DNA of 38,222 bases from an uncultured Bacteroidales bacterium. Lineage in GTDB: Bacteria > Bacteroidota > Bacteroidia > Bacteroidales > Paludibacteraceae. Under the pieces are notes generated by a model. It made no database searches. It saw only the letters and a list, made by a program, of their open reading frames with translations, and had not been told where the DNA came from. The stretch's first letter is position 1, and every line of letters starts with the position of its first letter. The position numbers and the translations under genes are program-made. The stretch covers positions 1-38,222 of the forward strand of contig CACZUS010000021.1 in the NCBI GenBank assembly GCA_902784425.1. Reading direction: 5' to 3'. Of this stretch, positions 10,601 to 19,846 are shown in pieces.

Positions 10601-13600
10601 AAATCAGATATTCTGTGAAAAGACAGTTGATGTCTTAGACCATACGGCTCCATATTTTGATTGTGATAAAATTGATCCAGACACACTTCGTCCGGAGGCA
10701 CCTGTAGGTTCTTGTGAGGTGGACTTCAAATTCTTGAAGGAGAATGTGTTGAATCAATTAGCATATAAAGCATATGATGCATGTACGGAAGACTCCATTC
10801 CAGGTGTGTTGACATTAAATGGTACAATGGAGTTACCTGATGAGTACACGATGGAAGTCGGTGTTACTTATAAATTGTTATGGTTGTTTAAGGATGAAGA
10901 TGGAAACAAGACCACTTGTCCACAATGGATTTTACCATCACACACGAACCCATTGAATGTGGATTGTTCGTTGTTTGATGATACGGTACATTTGACATCT
11001 GCTCCTGGTACTTGTGAGGTAAATCAAGACACGTTGCTTGCTAACTTGGTTCCTCCATCAGTAACTGATGCATGTCGTTTGGGAACGGTTGTGGCAGAAC
11101 CATTCTTCAGCACACAAAATGGACTTGTTTATATTGAGCTGATGAATCAAAAGTTCACAACAGGTGATACAACAATTCATTGGAGATTCATTAGTCCATG
11201 GAACTTACATGACACAGCATGGTGTCAACAAGTGGTTTCAGTAAAGGGTAACAAACATTTTGATTTGGATTGTGGAACATTAACACCAACATTAAGAGAT
11301 ACGTTGGTGGGTTGTGGACCTACAGATCCGTTGACATTTGTTGTGGATACTCCTAGAGTGGCAGACCCATGTATAACGAACGTTGACGATCCTAATTATT
11401 GGAGAATTGGAGTAGGTACACGTTCTGATTCAGAGCCATTGAATATACCATATCCATTAGGTGTTACTAAGATTCAGTGGGTATTTTCTGATTTCACAAA
11501 TTCTGTTCATGACACATGTATACAAGATATCGTTGTGAAGACATCACAAGAGTTGATATTTAATTGTGACTCTTTGAATAAGGATACTATTAAGGTGGAT
11601 GTTGATCCAGGCGAATGTACGGTGGATGCATCTATCATTAAAGACAAGATAGTCACTCCATTTGCATTGCATCCATGTCCTACAGAATCAGGTGTGGATA
11701 CCATTTGGGGTGTGCCCTCTAGAAAGTTCGGTATGTCGATGGATTCATCTTACTATGTAGGTTTGACGGAAATCATTTGGACCTTCATAGATACATCCGC
11801 TACAGTCTTGAATGATACTGTTACTTGTTCTCAATGGATTCAGGTGGGTGATGTCAATCAGATGCCAGTTAAGTGTGAAGATTTCCCTGACAGAGTATAT
11901 CGTTTGAATCCAAACGACTGTGAGATTTCATGGAAGGAGATGGATATTGATGTGCCAGGAGTTGTAGATTTGTGCTCTCATGAGATTATAGATCCAGTGG
12001 TTACACGTTCTTCAGGAAGAGACATTTCCGTTTCTACTAAGGTGGAAAATGGAGATACTATTGTGACTGTCACTGCAGCTGATTTCATGGTAGGCGTTGA
12101 TACGATAAAATGGAATTACACCTTCCATGGACAGCAGTTCCTTTGTGAGCAGATTATCACAGTGAAGGATAGCATGAAACCAATCTTTGATTGCGCTTCG
12201 TTAGAGGATATTACAGTGCCTGCTATTTCTGGTACATGTGAAGCCGAATCTTCTGCAATCGTGGATTCGTTGCCAAAACCATGGCCTGCAGCTGAAGAGT
12301 ATTGTACGAAACAACCTGTGTTGGGACGTGTATACTTGGAAGACGGACGTGAATTGACCGCCACTTCTAGCTTTAAGGTTTCTGTTGGTAGTCATCAGTT
12401 GATGTGGGTGTTTAAAGATTCTGTCATTAATGAGCTTGGAGATACATGTTATCAAAATCTGATCATACAAAGTAACATTGCACCAGTGATCAATTGTGAT
12501 ACTATTCCGTTGGATACATTCATTATCTCAGGATGTGATACGATATTAGGTCCGCAAGCTATTCATACACCGGTTGCATTGGATTCATGTACGAAGGATA
12601 CCATCTATGGTGTTGGATTCCGTTTGGATGGAAGGGATTTGTATAATGAGCCATATCGAGTAGGTACGACCTTGATTAGATGGACATTCACTAGTCCATA
12701 TTCAAGTGAGCCAACCATCTGTGTACAACCGGTTGTTGTTCTTACTAATATAGAACCTAAGTTCAATTGTGCCGATTTGGATACAATTCGTTTGAAATCA
12801 GAACCAGGCGAGTGTTATGCTAATTTGCAAGCTGTATTGAGAGAATTGACTACTCCAGTAGCAGTGGATTCTTGTACAGGTACAAAGATTCGTGGTAAAT
12901 ACTCATCTGTCGATGGTGGACCATTGCCATCTGTATTTAACGTGGGAGATACGACATTGATTAAGTGGACGTTTATAGATTCCTCAATTAATGCGGTGGC
13001 AAAAATCTGTTACCAACCAGTATTAGTAACAGGTGATAAAGCACCTATATTTGATTGTGATACATTTAGTCATGATACCATCTTGATTGAAGGTTGTGAT
13101 ACTACATTGGATGCACAAACCATCCATACTCCTATTGCCTTGGATGCATGTACGGGAGATACCGTATATGGTCAGGGACATAGATTGGATAATGGTTCAT
13201 TGTATGGCATATACCCAGTGGGTACTACAACAATTAGATGGACGTTCATCAGTCCATTCTCTTCTGTCTCAGATTCATGTGATCAACAAATTACAATTCT
13301 TACAAAACAGGAGATCGACTTCAATTGTGAGGATTTGAATCCAGATACATTTAAGGTGGAGAAGGGTGAGTGTACGGTATTGGTAGAGTTGCCAACTCAT
13401 GTAGGTAAACATCCATGTCCTGAGCAATCAGGTGTGACGAATATTGATGGTATTCCATCATTAGGAGAGAATGCATTCGAGTTGAGTGAAGATGGAACTA
13501 CATGGAGTCGTGTTGTACCTACAGGCGTTTGGAAGGTAAAATGGACATTTACAGACACAACCAATACATTGGAAAATCCAGTGAAGGTATGTGAACAGAC

Positions 13601-16600
13601 CATTGTGGTAGGCGATGTAAACGATATGCCAGTTAAGTGTGAAAATTATCCAGACACAATCATTGTATTACCTCCAACAGATTGTGAAATCACATGGGCG
13701 GCTATCGGATTTGTTGATTCTGTGGTTGTTGATTTGTGTTCAGGTGATACGGTTGTCCCTGTTATCACAAGATGGAGTGGTAAGACGATGGACGAACCAT
13801 TTACCGTGGGAATAGATACTATATACAGAGCATATTCGTATGCAGGTCAAGACGTATTATGTAAACAGATGATAGACATCTTGGATTCTGTGGCACCAGC
13901 ATTTGATTGTTCTCAGTTGGAACCAATTGAGGTTGTGGCACCAAAGGGAGTATGTGAGGTGTCATCAGAATTATTACAAGATTCATTAGGTACATGGTAT
14001 GCAACCGATTCTTGTACGGATGCACAAGTCAAGGGAGTTGCATATGTTAATGGTATTGAGGTGAAGGATGTTACAGCGAAAGTGGGAGACACCTTAATTG
14101 TACATTGGGTATTTATTGATTCTACACTCAATGCAGTAGCGAAGGAGTGTGATCAAACGGTGACGGTTATAGGTCAGAACGAACCAATATTTGATTGTAA
14201 GAGTTTGTCTGATTTAACCTTCAACTTGCATGTTGGTGATTGTGCATTCCCTGGTGACTCTTTGAATTTGGAGATACCAATCGCATTAGACACATGTACG
14301 CAAGCAGAAGTGCCAGGAGTTGCATCACGTCAAGATGGATTGTCTATGCAAGATTCCTTTGCATTAGGAGAAACAATGATTGATTGGACGTTTAAGAGTC
14401 CGTACAGCACAGAACCAAAGGTTTGTTCACAAAAGATTATCATTGTGGATAAGAACCCTCCAGTTCCAGATTGTGCTGCATTGAAAGATACGGTTAAGGT
14501 TAGAATCACGGATGAGTCAGAGTCTGAGACTCAAATTACATACGAAGAGTTGTTGAAGGCAAAAGATTTTGAGATTCCTTCAATGATAGATTTGTGTGAC
14601 GATACGATTATAGCAGTTGGTGTTCGTGGTGATGGTAAGAAGATGGAAGATCCATATCCATTGGGAACTATAGATATCGATTGGGTATATACAGACAAAT
14701 CTGGTAATTCAGCGACATGTCATCAAGTTATATTAGTAGAAGACTATTTGATAGACACGTTGTATTGTCCAGCAGGATGGAATCGTAAGACCATTTCATG
14801 TGCCGATGAGTTGCCAAAGGTATATGAGACGTTCCAAGAGTTTGAAGAAGCCGGAGGAAGATTCTCTAATCCTGCCAAGATTAAAGAAGGATCATTCCGT
14901 ATGACAGAGACGTTCGATGGAACACAATATTGTGATGAGACCTATTATCGTACATATCATGTATTGGATGTAAGAAGTAATGACATCACATGTACAGATA
15001 CAATCTTTGTGAAGGATAATCAAGCACCGACATTCACTCCTGAATTGAAAGACATCACGATAGCATGTACGGATACGATTCCTTCCGCATTAAAGGTTGA
15101 AATATCCGATTGCGATCCAAATCCTACACTGACGTATAAGGAGGAGAGCAATCAAGGAAGTGACCCATCGAAGTGTGACTATTATACCTATGATATAACA
15201 CGTAAGTGGGTAGCAGTGGATCGATGCGGAAACAGAGATTCCATGATTCAGGTTATCCATGTGGTTGATACAGTTGGACCAACGTTCAACTTCCCAGACG
15301 ATTGGAAGGATCAAGTACTTTCCATCTATCGCAAGGGATGTATCTTTGAGGTGCCAGACTTCTCGGTTTCGGTTGCTGCGATTGTAAAGGATAATTGTTC
15401 GGATGTGTCATATCTGAAGATAGAACAGAATCCAGTGGCAGGCGCTCAAATCAAGGAGAGCACGGACGTAGTAGTACGAGTATCCGATATGTGTGGTAAT
15501 AAAGATTCATTATTTATTAATGTATACGTTCCTAGAAAGAAGGATGTCGTAGAGTTGACCGCACGAGATACAACAGCCTGCGTTTCGGATGAGAAAGTCT
15601 TGAACTTGAATACACAAGCTATTCGTTTTGCTAAAGGAAAATACTTGCAAGAAGATGATTGGGATCATACTTATCATTATTATGAGAGTACGTTCTATTA
15701 CGATATCTTCAAAGGTAAAATATCAGATTCAACGGTTGTGTTCAGTACAAATCCATACACCTATTTCAATATAGAAGATGAATTGACTGAGGTGGCACCA
15801 TTGACTCGTATGTCGATGAGTGACAGGTATTACTTCATTGCATATGATACCACAACATTGTGTGCAGATACAGCATATTCAAAGGTGGTTTTGAAAGAGA
15901 GACCACGAATTTCTCTCGAATCTGTCACACATGAAATTTGTGAGTTGGTACATGTCGATTCTACTTTATTATACGATTACCTATATTGTACAAATAATAT
16001 GGGTGGAGATACAGTCATATCGGAAGGCTGGATGTATAAAGGTGAGAAGTTCGATTTGGAGAAAGACACGATACCATATAGTTCGGAGAATTATGGATTC
16101 ATCTACTATATGGAGAATGAATGTGGATTGTCAACATCAGCAGATACCTATGTAGAGCTTTGTGGTGACATACCAAGATCGCATAAGGATAGCATAGCAA
16201 GATTTGGTTCAGAAGAAAATCTTGTGTTGCTTAATCAAGAAAAGTTGAAATCATCAGATTCGATCACGATGAATGTTCACAAGCGATTCTTGCCACAAGA
16301 TATCTTCATAAGTACGGAACCTCATGATCCACCACGTATTTGGTTAGGCGAAGTTGTTGAATTACAATTAAATACAGCTTATAGTTATACGTCAGCTATA
16401 TGGTATAAGGTGGTCGGAGAGTATGACCGTCGAAATGTAGAAATAGGAAAAGATGAAAAAGAATTTGAATTTATTTCAGAAAATGATGATGAAATAGATA
16501 AAATTTTGTATATTTCGACACTAAATGAGAATCCGATAATTCAGGATATGCCTGAGGATACTTCATTATATTATGTTACGTTGTCTGATGGCGTTTGTCC

Positions 16601-16880
16601 ATCTGTAGCTAGTGATTTAGTTCAGGTTAATGTAATAACGAAGTTACCGACTGCATTTACTCCTTATGATAAGGATGGCTTGAATGATATATTTATGGAG
16701 AGACATTCCATTATCATTTATGATCGTTATGGATCAAAAGTCTTTGAAGGATCGAATGGATGGGATGGAACACATCGAGGCGAGATGGCAGATCCTGGAG
16801 TATATTATTATGTAGTAACGATGAAGGATGGCTCATTAAGAAAAGGAACAATAGAAATTATATATTTGAACAAAAGGTAG
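4671..16880 (+). CDS. Giant multi-domain (HYR-like) T9SS type B surface protein
   Basis: About 4070 residues. I chose ATG 4671; an upstream in-frame GTG at 4662 and an internal ATG at 4704 are alternatives. A signal peptide (hydrophobic RVCVLVVMAMQVTLGMSQ) is followed by a unique N-terminal region of about 500 residues, then Ig/PKD-like segments. Next come about 25 repeating units of 80-110 residues, each opening with a (F/V)DCxxL-type motif and containing GxC, DxC, G(T/V)xxIxWxF and CxQxVxVxD elements; these look like HYR (hyalin-repeat) domains. A Gly-Pro-Gly linker lies near residue 1270. The last about 85 residues (LPTAFTPYDKDGLNDIF ... WDGTHRGEMADPGVYYYVV ... KGTIEIIYLNKR) form the type B sorting domain. 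It is likely an adhesin or filament exported by T9SS; the ligand is unknown. The next gene starts 19 bp after the stop. Confidence 0.9.
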   Translation: MKESITKKHTDMSSLQKIWMRVCVLVVMAMQVTLGMSQNLTVDGYSTAKVCPGEPIVLQATSMGSGVTVVDVYKSENNGAAWNQLGSVRDSSGVFKFVADMGNQAVSFKIREQNPDKPQSQLKETNIVKVEVETECAKKCHQTSTGEYFNGTDFNVIGGGYGSSVSIGGSEFTRVENYFSDYDVTFTPGQNIGGAISNDFSKYFGNLSPSASEGGYSNYYWFSAGGDINYSPFHFKFQMYDNYRNAIWDEKYYRMIMRVYFSKPVGCTKCDASVKLETNEGSQGNFYQNADHADVLVYDDQTNNLLFTESTNKSFDFVHLKRICQLESGKLYRMDIHFYGKFTLQNKNAGATFTMKPRFEQWGCMNMAVDYVSAEIMSVCMDNSAACIGESVSVVAAGFPFDSQYKWEKKNEKTGIWEDLVIDGFNVNRSNLSKVDIPVRDLGKGKYRVYDSKTVGQSSEYIEFDVTGKNCEPVQPTEINGPANPFCIPNTKANGKFSVFPMDANLDVRYTWNFTTPSGKTFGSEAVQFDGGDLESDTRGGSVYLMLNGEAEEGEYTVTVQPIKKMTGTNGDKYDQLAGSPISKKFTVYKTPSLQVIKEGTDPLHQDEVELCPTDKSQMLVAIANRKDGFTSQYVDRYKYTWIDGATGVRDEAVVKFPEWGSCDGTYKEHTASVTVEINGVGCPSTASTTWKLGKIVPPKISCPANKNLTYTLSSTQKTYDVPWTFPDYTAGCETDPALKIELNYRTVTNEVIKKEINTTKSKIGAITPKTFSLPAGTGAISYTVTDGCGNYDLCVINVTVKDVTPINLDCNEIPSYETQLTLQEGCDAEPDYHSTTLPTIQAPQLEDKNGVDGVITGVYMGRVTNPHTIPSTESLDISLFDNKIGLNENYLVGTTYILWLFEDPSGNKAYCIQKVVVIDNLPPTVTCVDPTIGDVKSVPGECGLSVQGLFSQMKELPSAVDVCSGAGAVLTAEIYYRRKGVGNFVYVPQSDFDKIIFDVDKTYEIRWRFYKINNKNVYKDCEATFTVNDEEPPYFDCSLLESIRVTANSYKPQNESYKYLEYASKDSVAVTTGVGPQATTVYYTGTLAEAFASNRIRMIDPSEVTDNCGGDVTIVTTLSGPDANGNENRYPIDDISDLENHKFYVGLNTITYQFLDENGNSSSCTQDIIVTAGTTPIPDCPSTSDTTIYVNDQCQTVFVLNKTSIPTAMIPVNQEGVWFNFRNSVIKAEEDLWNSTQCERVGVYFPDHIVDLGLQEVNVDALLNPAGPGAGPGMGPGIGPGATGSPVPLTIDLLCEHYATDWAKFEGSQANKWNTWNPSFSNEKILSKSNSLTTVTEYKGYPYEVELVDSAWNTIAKVSNPYLADDKAPTRIIAPRWFKSIAGPGGGTSTVECVDSFYACSYASIKLNNNFNDEIIRETLTKGVYSLIYRFQNEEGGIQLDSCVINIHVNDTIAPVLSCGDWSKSGTFTAGADCYVPVDSVVWFKKPTPEDVVARDNCTKEYSDFTVSWRRSWGGYVGVTANTALTDAFPIGKTTMEWVIKDASGNEATCVQTIEVVDKTGPAVDCSKLKTIYATTETNCEASAESVIRAGLSTPYTEDDACSPTGGRIAGEGTRDDGKDVFTDPYPRGTTTITWVFRDSLNNTSQCTQKVVVTDETDPVFDDCDNLESLTIELPADLCVAPQSLVEATLGSHTATDDCDGDIPGVPHVLQPDSTLSALYSAFQKDTTYIIVWTFTDQSGNSISCSQKLTIKDVTPPYVEDVCKDPEKDVDATDTCSVPYDKLGLPTLTEMTLNDQCDGSIVPRVVAKIAQPDHTYFTYEGDELLTLSYPVTAEGYPHKIWWIYVDKANNKDTCQMLINIKDKILPVLEDCDVNSAVSLTVSADICAIEPEDVKKLIVEPKAHDECDDYLGDVGQTWIEPVVERYYIDSTCTINGADTTCVNDTILTADGVRKFWDEDVFIKGRTLLRWVFTDKSGNQIFCEKTVDVLDHTAPYFDCDKIDPDTLRPEAPVGSCEVDFKFLKENVLNQLAYKAYDACTEDSIPGVLTLNGTMELPDEYTMEVGVTYKLLWLFKDEDGNKTTCPQWILPSHTNPLNVDCSLFDDTVHLTSAPGTCEVNQDTLLANLVPPSVTDACRLGTVVAEPFFSTQNGLVYIELMNQKFTTGDTTIHWRFISPWNLHDTAWCQQVVSVKGNKHFDLDCGTLTPTLRDTLVGCGPTDPLTFVVDTPRVADPCITNVDDPNYWRIGVGTRSDSEPLNIPYPLGVTKIQWVFSDFTNSVHDTCIQDIVVKTSQELIFNCDSLNKDTIKVDVDPGECTVDASIIKDKIVTPFALHPCPTESGVDTIWGVPSRKFGMSMDSSYYVGLTEIIWTFIDTSATVLNDTVTCSQWIQVGDVNQMPVKCEDFPDRVYRLNPNDCEISWKEMDIDVPGVVDLCSHEIIDPVVTRSSGRDISVSTKVENGDTIVTVTAADFMVGVDTIKWNYTFHGQQFLCEQIITVKDSMKPIFDCASLEDITVPAISGTCEAESSAIVDSLPKPWPAAEEYCTKQPVLGRVYLEDGRELTATSSFKVSVGSHQLMWVFKDSVINELGDTCYQNLIIQSNIAPVINCDTIPLDTFIISGCDTILGPQAIHTPVALDSCTKDTIYGVGFRLDGRDLYNEPYRVGTTLIRWTFTSPYSSEPTICVQPVVVLTNIEPKFNCADLDTIRLKSEPGECYANLQAVLRELTTPVAVDSCTGTKIRGKYSSVDGGPLPSVFNVGDTTLIKWTFIDSSINAVAKICYQPVLVTGDKAPIFDCDTFSHDTILIEGCDTTLDAQTIHTPIALDACTGDTVYGQGHRLDNGSLYGIYPVGTTTIRWTFISPFSSVSDSCDQQITILTKQEIDFNCEDLNPDTFKVEKGECTVLVELPTHVGKHPCPEQSGVTNIDGIPSLGENAFELSEDGTTWSRVVPTGVWKVKWTFTDTTNTLENPVKVCEQTIVVGDVNDMPVKCENYPDTIIVLPPTDCEITWAAIGFVDSVVVDLCSGDTVVPVITRWSGKTMDEPFTVGIDTIYRAYSYAGQDVLCKQMIDILDSVAPAFDCSQLEPIEVVAPKGVCEVSSELLQDSLGTWYATDSCTDAQVKGVAYVNGIEVKDVTAKVGDTLIVHWVFIDSTLNAVAKECDQTVTVIGQNEPIFDCKSLSDLTFNLHVGDCAFPGDSLNLEIPIALDTCTQAEVPGVASRQDGLSMQDSFALGETMIDWTFKSPYSTEPKVCSQKIIIVDKNPPVPDCAALKDTVKVRITDESESETQITYEELLKAKDFEIPSMIDLCDDTIIAVGVRGDGKKMEDPYPLGTIDIDWVYTDKSGNSATCHQVILVEDYLIDTLYCPAGWNRKTISCADELPKVYETFQEFEEAGGRFSNPAKIKEGSFRMTETFDGTQYCDETYYRTYHVLDVRSNDITCTDTIFVKDNQAPTFTPELKDITIACTDTIPSALKVEISDCDPNPTLTYKEESNQGSDPSKCDYYTYDITRKWVAVDRCGNRDSMIQVIHVVDTVGPTFNFPDDWKDQVLSIYRKGCIFEVPDFSVSVAAIVKDNCSDVSYLKIEQNPVAGAQIKESTDVVVRVSDMCGNKDSLFINVYVPRKKDVVELTARDTTACVSDEKVLNLNTQAIRFAKGKYLQEDDWDHTYHYYESTFYYDIFKGKISDSTVVFSTNPYTYFNIEDELTEVAPLTRMSMSDRYYFIAYDTTTLCADTAYSKVVLKERPRISLESVTHEICELVHVDSTLLYDYLYCTNNMGGDTVISEGWMYKGEKFDLEKDTIPYSSENYGFIYYMENECGLSTSADTYVELCGDIPRSHKDSIARFGSEENLVLLNQEKLKSSDSITMNVHKRFLPQDIFISTEPHDPPRIWLGEVVELQLNTAYSYTSAIWYKVVGEYDRRNVEIGKDEKEFEFISENDDEIDKILYISTLNENPIIQDMPEDTSLYYVTLSDGVCPSVASDLVQVNVITKLPTAFTPYDKDGLNDIFMERHSIIIYDRYGSKVFEGSNGWDGTHRGEMADPGVYYYVVTMKDGSLRKGTIEIIYLNKR

Positions 16881-16899
16881 ATATTTATTTTAATAGGAT

Positions 16900-19626
16900 A
16901 TGTATATGAAGAGAACATTACATAAAATTGCATTGATGATTATGGTTGGGATGACCATGAGTTACGCTTGTTATGCTCAGAATGGTGGCAGAGAGTGGAT
17001 TCGAATTTTGACTCAAGACTTCGGAGGCAATGATGTAAGTGATCCAGTGATTGCGCCGGCAACAACTTTGGAAGCAGATCAAGTGGGGGATAGTTTGAGA
17101 TATACGGCTAGTACCATGGGTAATGGTGTATATTGTATGGTGAAACAAACTGAAAATTATGCCAACTGGCATAAAGGAAGTGACCATACGTATCCTGGTG
17201 ATGTGACTCGTGGTTATTACATGCGCGTTAATCCGAAGTCGATTGATAAGACAGTGCAGAGTAACGTTGACCAGCAAATTATGTTCGTTCAGAAGTTGAC
17301 TGGTTTGTGCCGTGGTGTAACCTTTAAGTTTACGGCCTTCATAGCAAATATTTCTGTTAAAAACAATGAAACAGAGCCTCATTTGGCATTGGGTATCTAT
17401 CAAGAAAGAGATGTGTGTGAAAAGAGCAAAGCCTTAGCATATAAGGATTTGATTGTACCAAAAGCAATGACACAAGAGTTGACTGCAACGACATTGCCTT
17501 GGTATGAGATCACTTTGCAGTTTGATTTGGAAACAAATAATGATTATGTATATTTCATTGTGGCTGCTGAAGATCCTGAGACATCTGGTTTCGACTTCGC
17601 AATTGATGATATCTCCATCGATGTGCTACATCCAGTAGTTACAATAAAAAATGATAGAGATTACGAGTATCATGGACCAGTTAATCTGACTGCAAGTTTC
17701 GAGAATAATGGATTCTTCCCATCAATGTCTAATCTAGTGTATAGATGGTATTACAGCAAGACTGGAGAAGAGGATGATTACACACAGATTGGAAGTGGCA
17801 CATACAGTCAAAGTTCAGATTTCGCCTATCAAATACCAAGCTTTGATAAAGATGTAAACAATGGTTATTACCGTGTTATCATTGAGTCTGATGGCGCTGG
17901 TTATTCTAAAATTTGTTCTCTTCAGGGCGACTTCTTAATCAATGAAACCAAAAATAAGAAACATGTTCATCTGTGCCATAATGATGTGATCAATGAGGCT
18001 GATGGCGTTGTATTGGATGCTTCGTCTCTTCAAGATGGCGATGTGGTGTCGGGTACTAATATGGATTATGTGATTTCAAAAACAACTCCACGTTCTGTCT
18101 TGGGTGAGGACAAATACATCTGTATTGGTGCATCATATAATGGAGTTACATATGATTCTGAAACATCATTCCCTATAAATGACACGATTAAGTCTAAGGT
18201 TCATACATTATGCGATAGTTTGTATGTGTTGAAAACGTTGTATGTCACCTCTCCAAAAGAGATTGCATTGGCTGATGAACATATCTGTCAGGGATCCACT
18301 TATCGTTCTAAAACATACAACACACCAACAACAGATGTGATTAAGTATTCTGATGATTCAGGATGTATGACTTATGTTCAAAATGTCATTGTCCATGAGG
18401 CTTATTCAATAAACAAGACTTATACAATCTGTGCAGGTAGTGAGTTTAAGGGTGAAACCTTTGATGTGGGCGGAACATATAGTCGTACTTATACTTATCA
18501 GTCTGTATTTGGTTGTGATAGTATTGAAAATGCAACAATCATTGTTACGGATAAGGTGATAGCTGATTTGGAACCAGTCTATGTCTGTGAAGGTGAATCT
18601 TATGTATTTGACGGACACACATATACGACACCAGGTGTCTATACTTTAACATCCACATCAACTAGTAAGGTTTCAGGATGCGATAGTATCACTCGCCTTC
18701 AATTGACAATTAATGCGAACTATTCGAACATCAACAACCCAATCGATACGATTATATGTTATGGTTCTCCATTGTTTGATAAGATTTATGAGGAACCAAC
18801 GACAAGTCCAATTCTTGTGAGAGATCCAAGAACCTATACTACCGTGTCTGGTTGTGATAGCGTTGTATATTTTAACTTGACAGTTCTTCAGATAGAGTTG
18901 CGTTTGAAAGTAAGATCAAATCGTAATACAATTTGTGGTGGAGAACAAGTTGAAATTGATGTGGCTAACTTGAGACCTGCCGATGCTTCTTTAAGTTGGT
19001 CTCACACCTTCCACGGAACAGAGCGTAAGGCATTGTTTACTCCTACAGAGGATATGACCTACGTCGTGTTGGCTCGTAATGAAAAGGCTGGTTGTGAGGC
19101 AACTGATACGGTTCGCATCTATGTGAAGGATACTCCTTATTTGACAATTGATTCAGTGGATCAAAGAGAAAACATCGTTCAATATCATACAGAGGGAGGT
19201 ACTGCTCCATACACAATGATATTAGACAAAAAACCTATAGATCAACCAGAAAGTGGAGAGTTGACCAATTCATTCATCGGAGTTCATACTCTCTCCGTAA
19301 AAGACTCAACGGGTTGTGTCTCTTCTCAAAAATTTGAAATTATACCTATTCCAATTACTCCAGCTGAGTTCTTGACACCTAATAATGATGGTGTGAACGA
19401 CTTATGGACAATTGAAAACATTGAATTGTATGCAAAAGCTCGTGTGAGAATCTTCTCTCGTAATGGTAAATTGCTTAAAGAGTTCTGGGGATCGGATGAA
19501 GATGCTTATTGGGATGGAACCTATATGGGACATCTTATGCCAGCAACCGATTATTGGTATGAAATCAACTTGCCAGAAATCGACCGACAATTCTTAGGTC
19601 ACTTTACATTGATTCATGAACAATAA
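16900..19626 (+). CDS. T9SS type B surface protein with GCDSI-type repeats
   Basis: A 908-aa secreted protein. A signal peptide (KIALMIMVGMTMSYACYAQ) precedes an N-terminal domain of about 230 residues with a jelly-roll look (QDFGGNDVSDPVIAP ... DFAIDDISIDVL), as in many Bacteroidota surface proteins. Then come Ig-like segments and several units with the ICxGxxY ... GCDSI ... LxLTV pattern typical of gliding-motility-associated proteins. The C-terminus (PAEFLTPNNDGVNDLW ... WDGTYMGHLMPATDYWYEIN ... GHFTLIHEQ) is the type B sorting domain and closely resembles the fragment at 2-124. A second ATG at 16906 is an alternative start. It lies directly after the giant protein and is probably co-transcribed, perhaps as an assembly partner (inference). 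Confidence 0.88.
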   Translation: MYMKRTLHKIALMIMVGMTMSYACYAQNGGREWIRILTQDFGGNDVSDPVIAPATTLEADQVGDSLRYTASTMGNGVYCMVKQTENYANWHKGSDHTYPGDVTRGYYMRVNPKSIDKTVQSNVDQQIMFVQKLTGLCRGVTFKFTAFIANISVKNNETEPHLALGIYQERDVCEKSKALAYKDLIVPKAMTQELTATTLPWYEITLQFDLETNNDYVYFIVAAEDPETSGFDFAIDDISIDVLHPVVTIKNDRDYEYHGPVNLTASFENNGFFPSMSNLVYRWYYSKTGEEDDYTQIGSGTYSQSSDFAYQIPSFDKDVNNGYYRVIIESDGAGYSKICSLQGDFLINETKNKKHVHLCHNDVINEADGVVLDASSLQDGDVVSGTNMDYVISKTTPRSVLGEDKYICIGASYNGVTYDSETSFPINDTIKSKVHTLCDSLYVLKTLYVTSPKEIALADEHICQGSTYRSKTYNTPTTDVIKYSDDSGCMTYVQNVIVHEAYSINKTYTICAGSEFKGETFDVGGTYSRTYTYQSVFGCDSIENATIIVTDKVIADLEPVYVCEGESYVFDGHTYTTPGVYTLTSTSTSKVSGCDSITRLQLTINANYSNINNPIDTIICYGSPLFDKIYEEPTTSPILVRDPRTYTTVSGCDSVVYFNLTVLQIELRLKVRSNRNTICGGEQVEIDVANLRPADASLSWSHTFHGTERKALFTPTEDMTYVVLARNEKAGCEATDTVRIYVKDTPYLTIDSVDQRENIVQYHTEGGTAPYTMILDKKPIDQPESGELTNSFIGVHTLSVKDSTGCVSSQKFEIIPIPITPAEFLTPNNDGVNDLWTIENIELYAKARVRIFSRNGKLLKEFWGSDEDAYWDGTYMGHLMPATDYWYEINLPEIDRQFLGHFTLIHEQ

Positions 19627-19662
19627 GTGAAACTTCATAGTGTTTCGCAATGAAAATACGAG

Positions 19663-19695
19663 AGGAGGGTGACTGAAACAATCACCCTCCTTTCT
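19663..19695 (+). terminator. Rho-independent terminator after the T9SS surface-protein operon
   Basis: A 10-bp perfect stem AGGAGGGTGA / TCACCCTCCT with loop CTGAAACAA, followed by TTCTTCTT. It closes the two-gene surface-protein operon. Confidence 0.8.
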
Positions 19696-19813
19696 TCTTG
19701 TATGGCCCTCGGTGACTGTATATATAGAAATACCGCGGTTAGTCTCTGCATTAAATAAACTTAAAAAATATCGTATTGCAAAAAATCTGTTTTTAGTTTG
19801 CCAACTTTTTTTG

Positions 19814-19821
19814 TACCTTTG
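19814..19821 (+). promoter_or_regulatory. Promoter -7 element of typA
   Basis: TACCTTTG matches the TAnnTTTG consensus and sits 25 bp before the typA start codon. The upstream box is weak: a T-rich stretch lies at the expected distance, and the nearest TTTG (19797) is too close. Confidence 0.5.
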
Positions 19822-19846
19822 CACCTCAAAATTTTGAAAGTAAACG

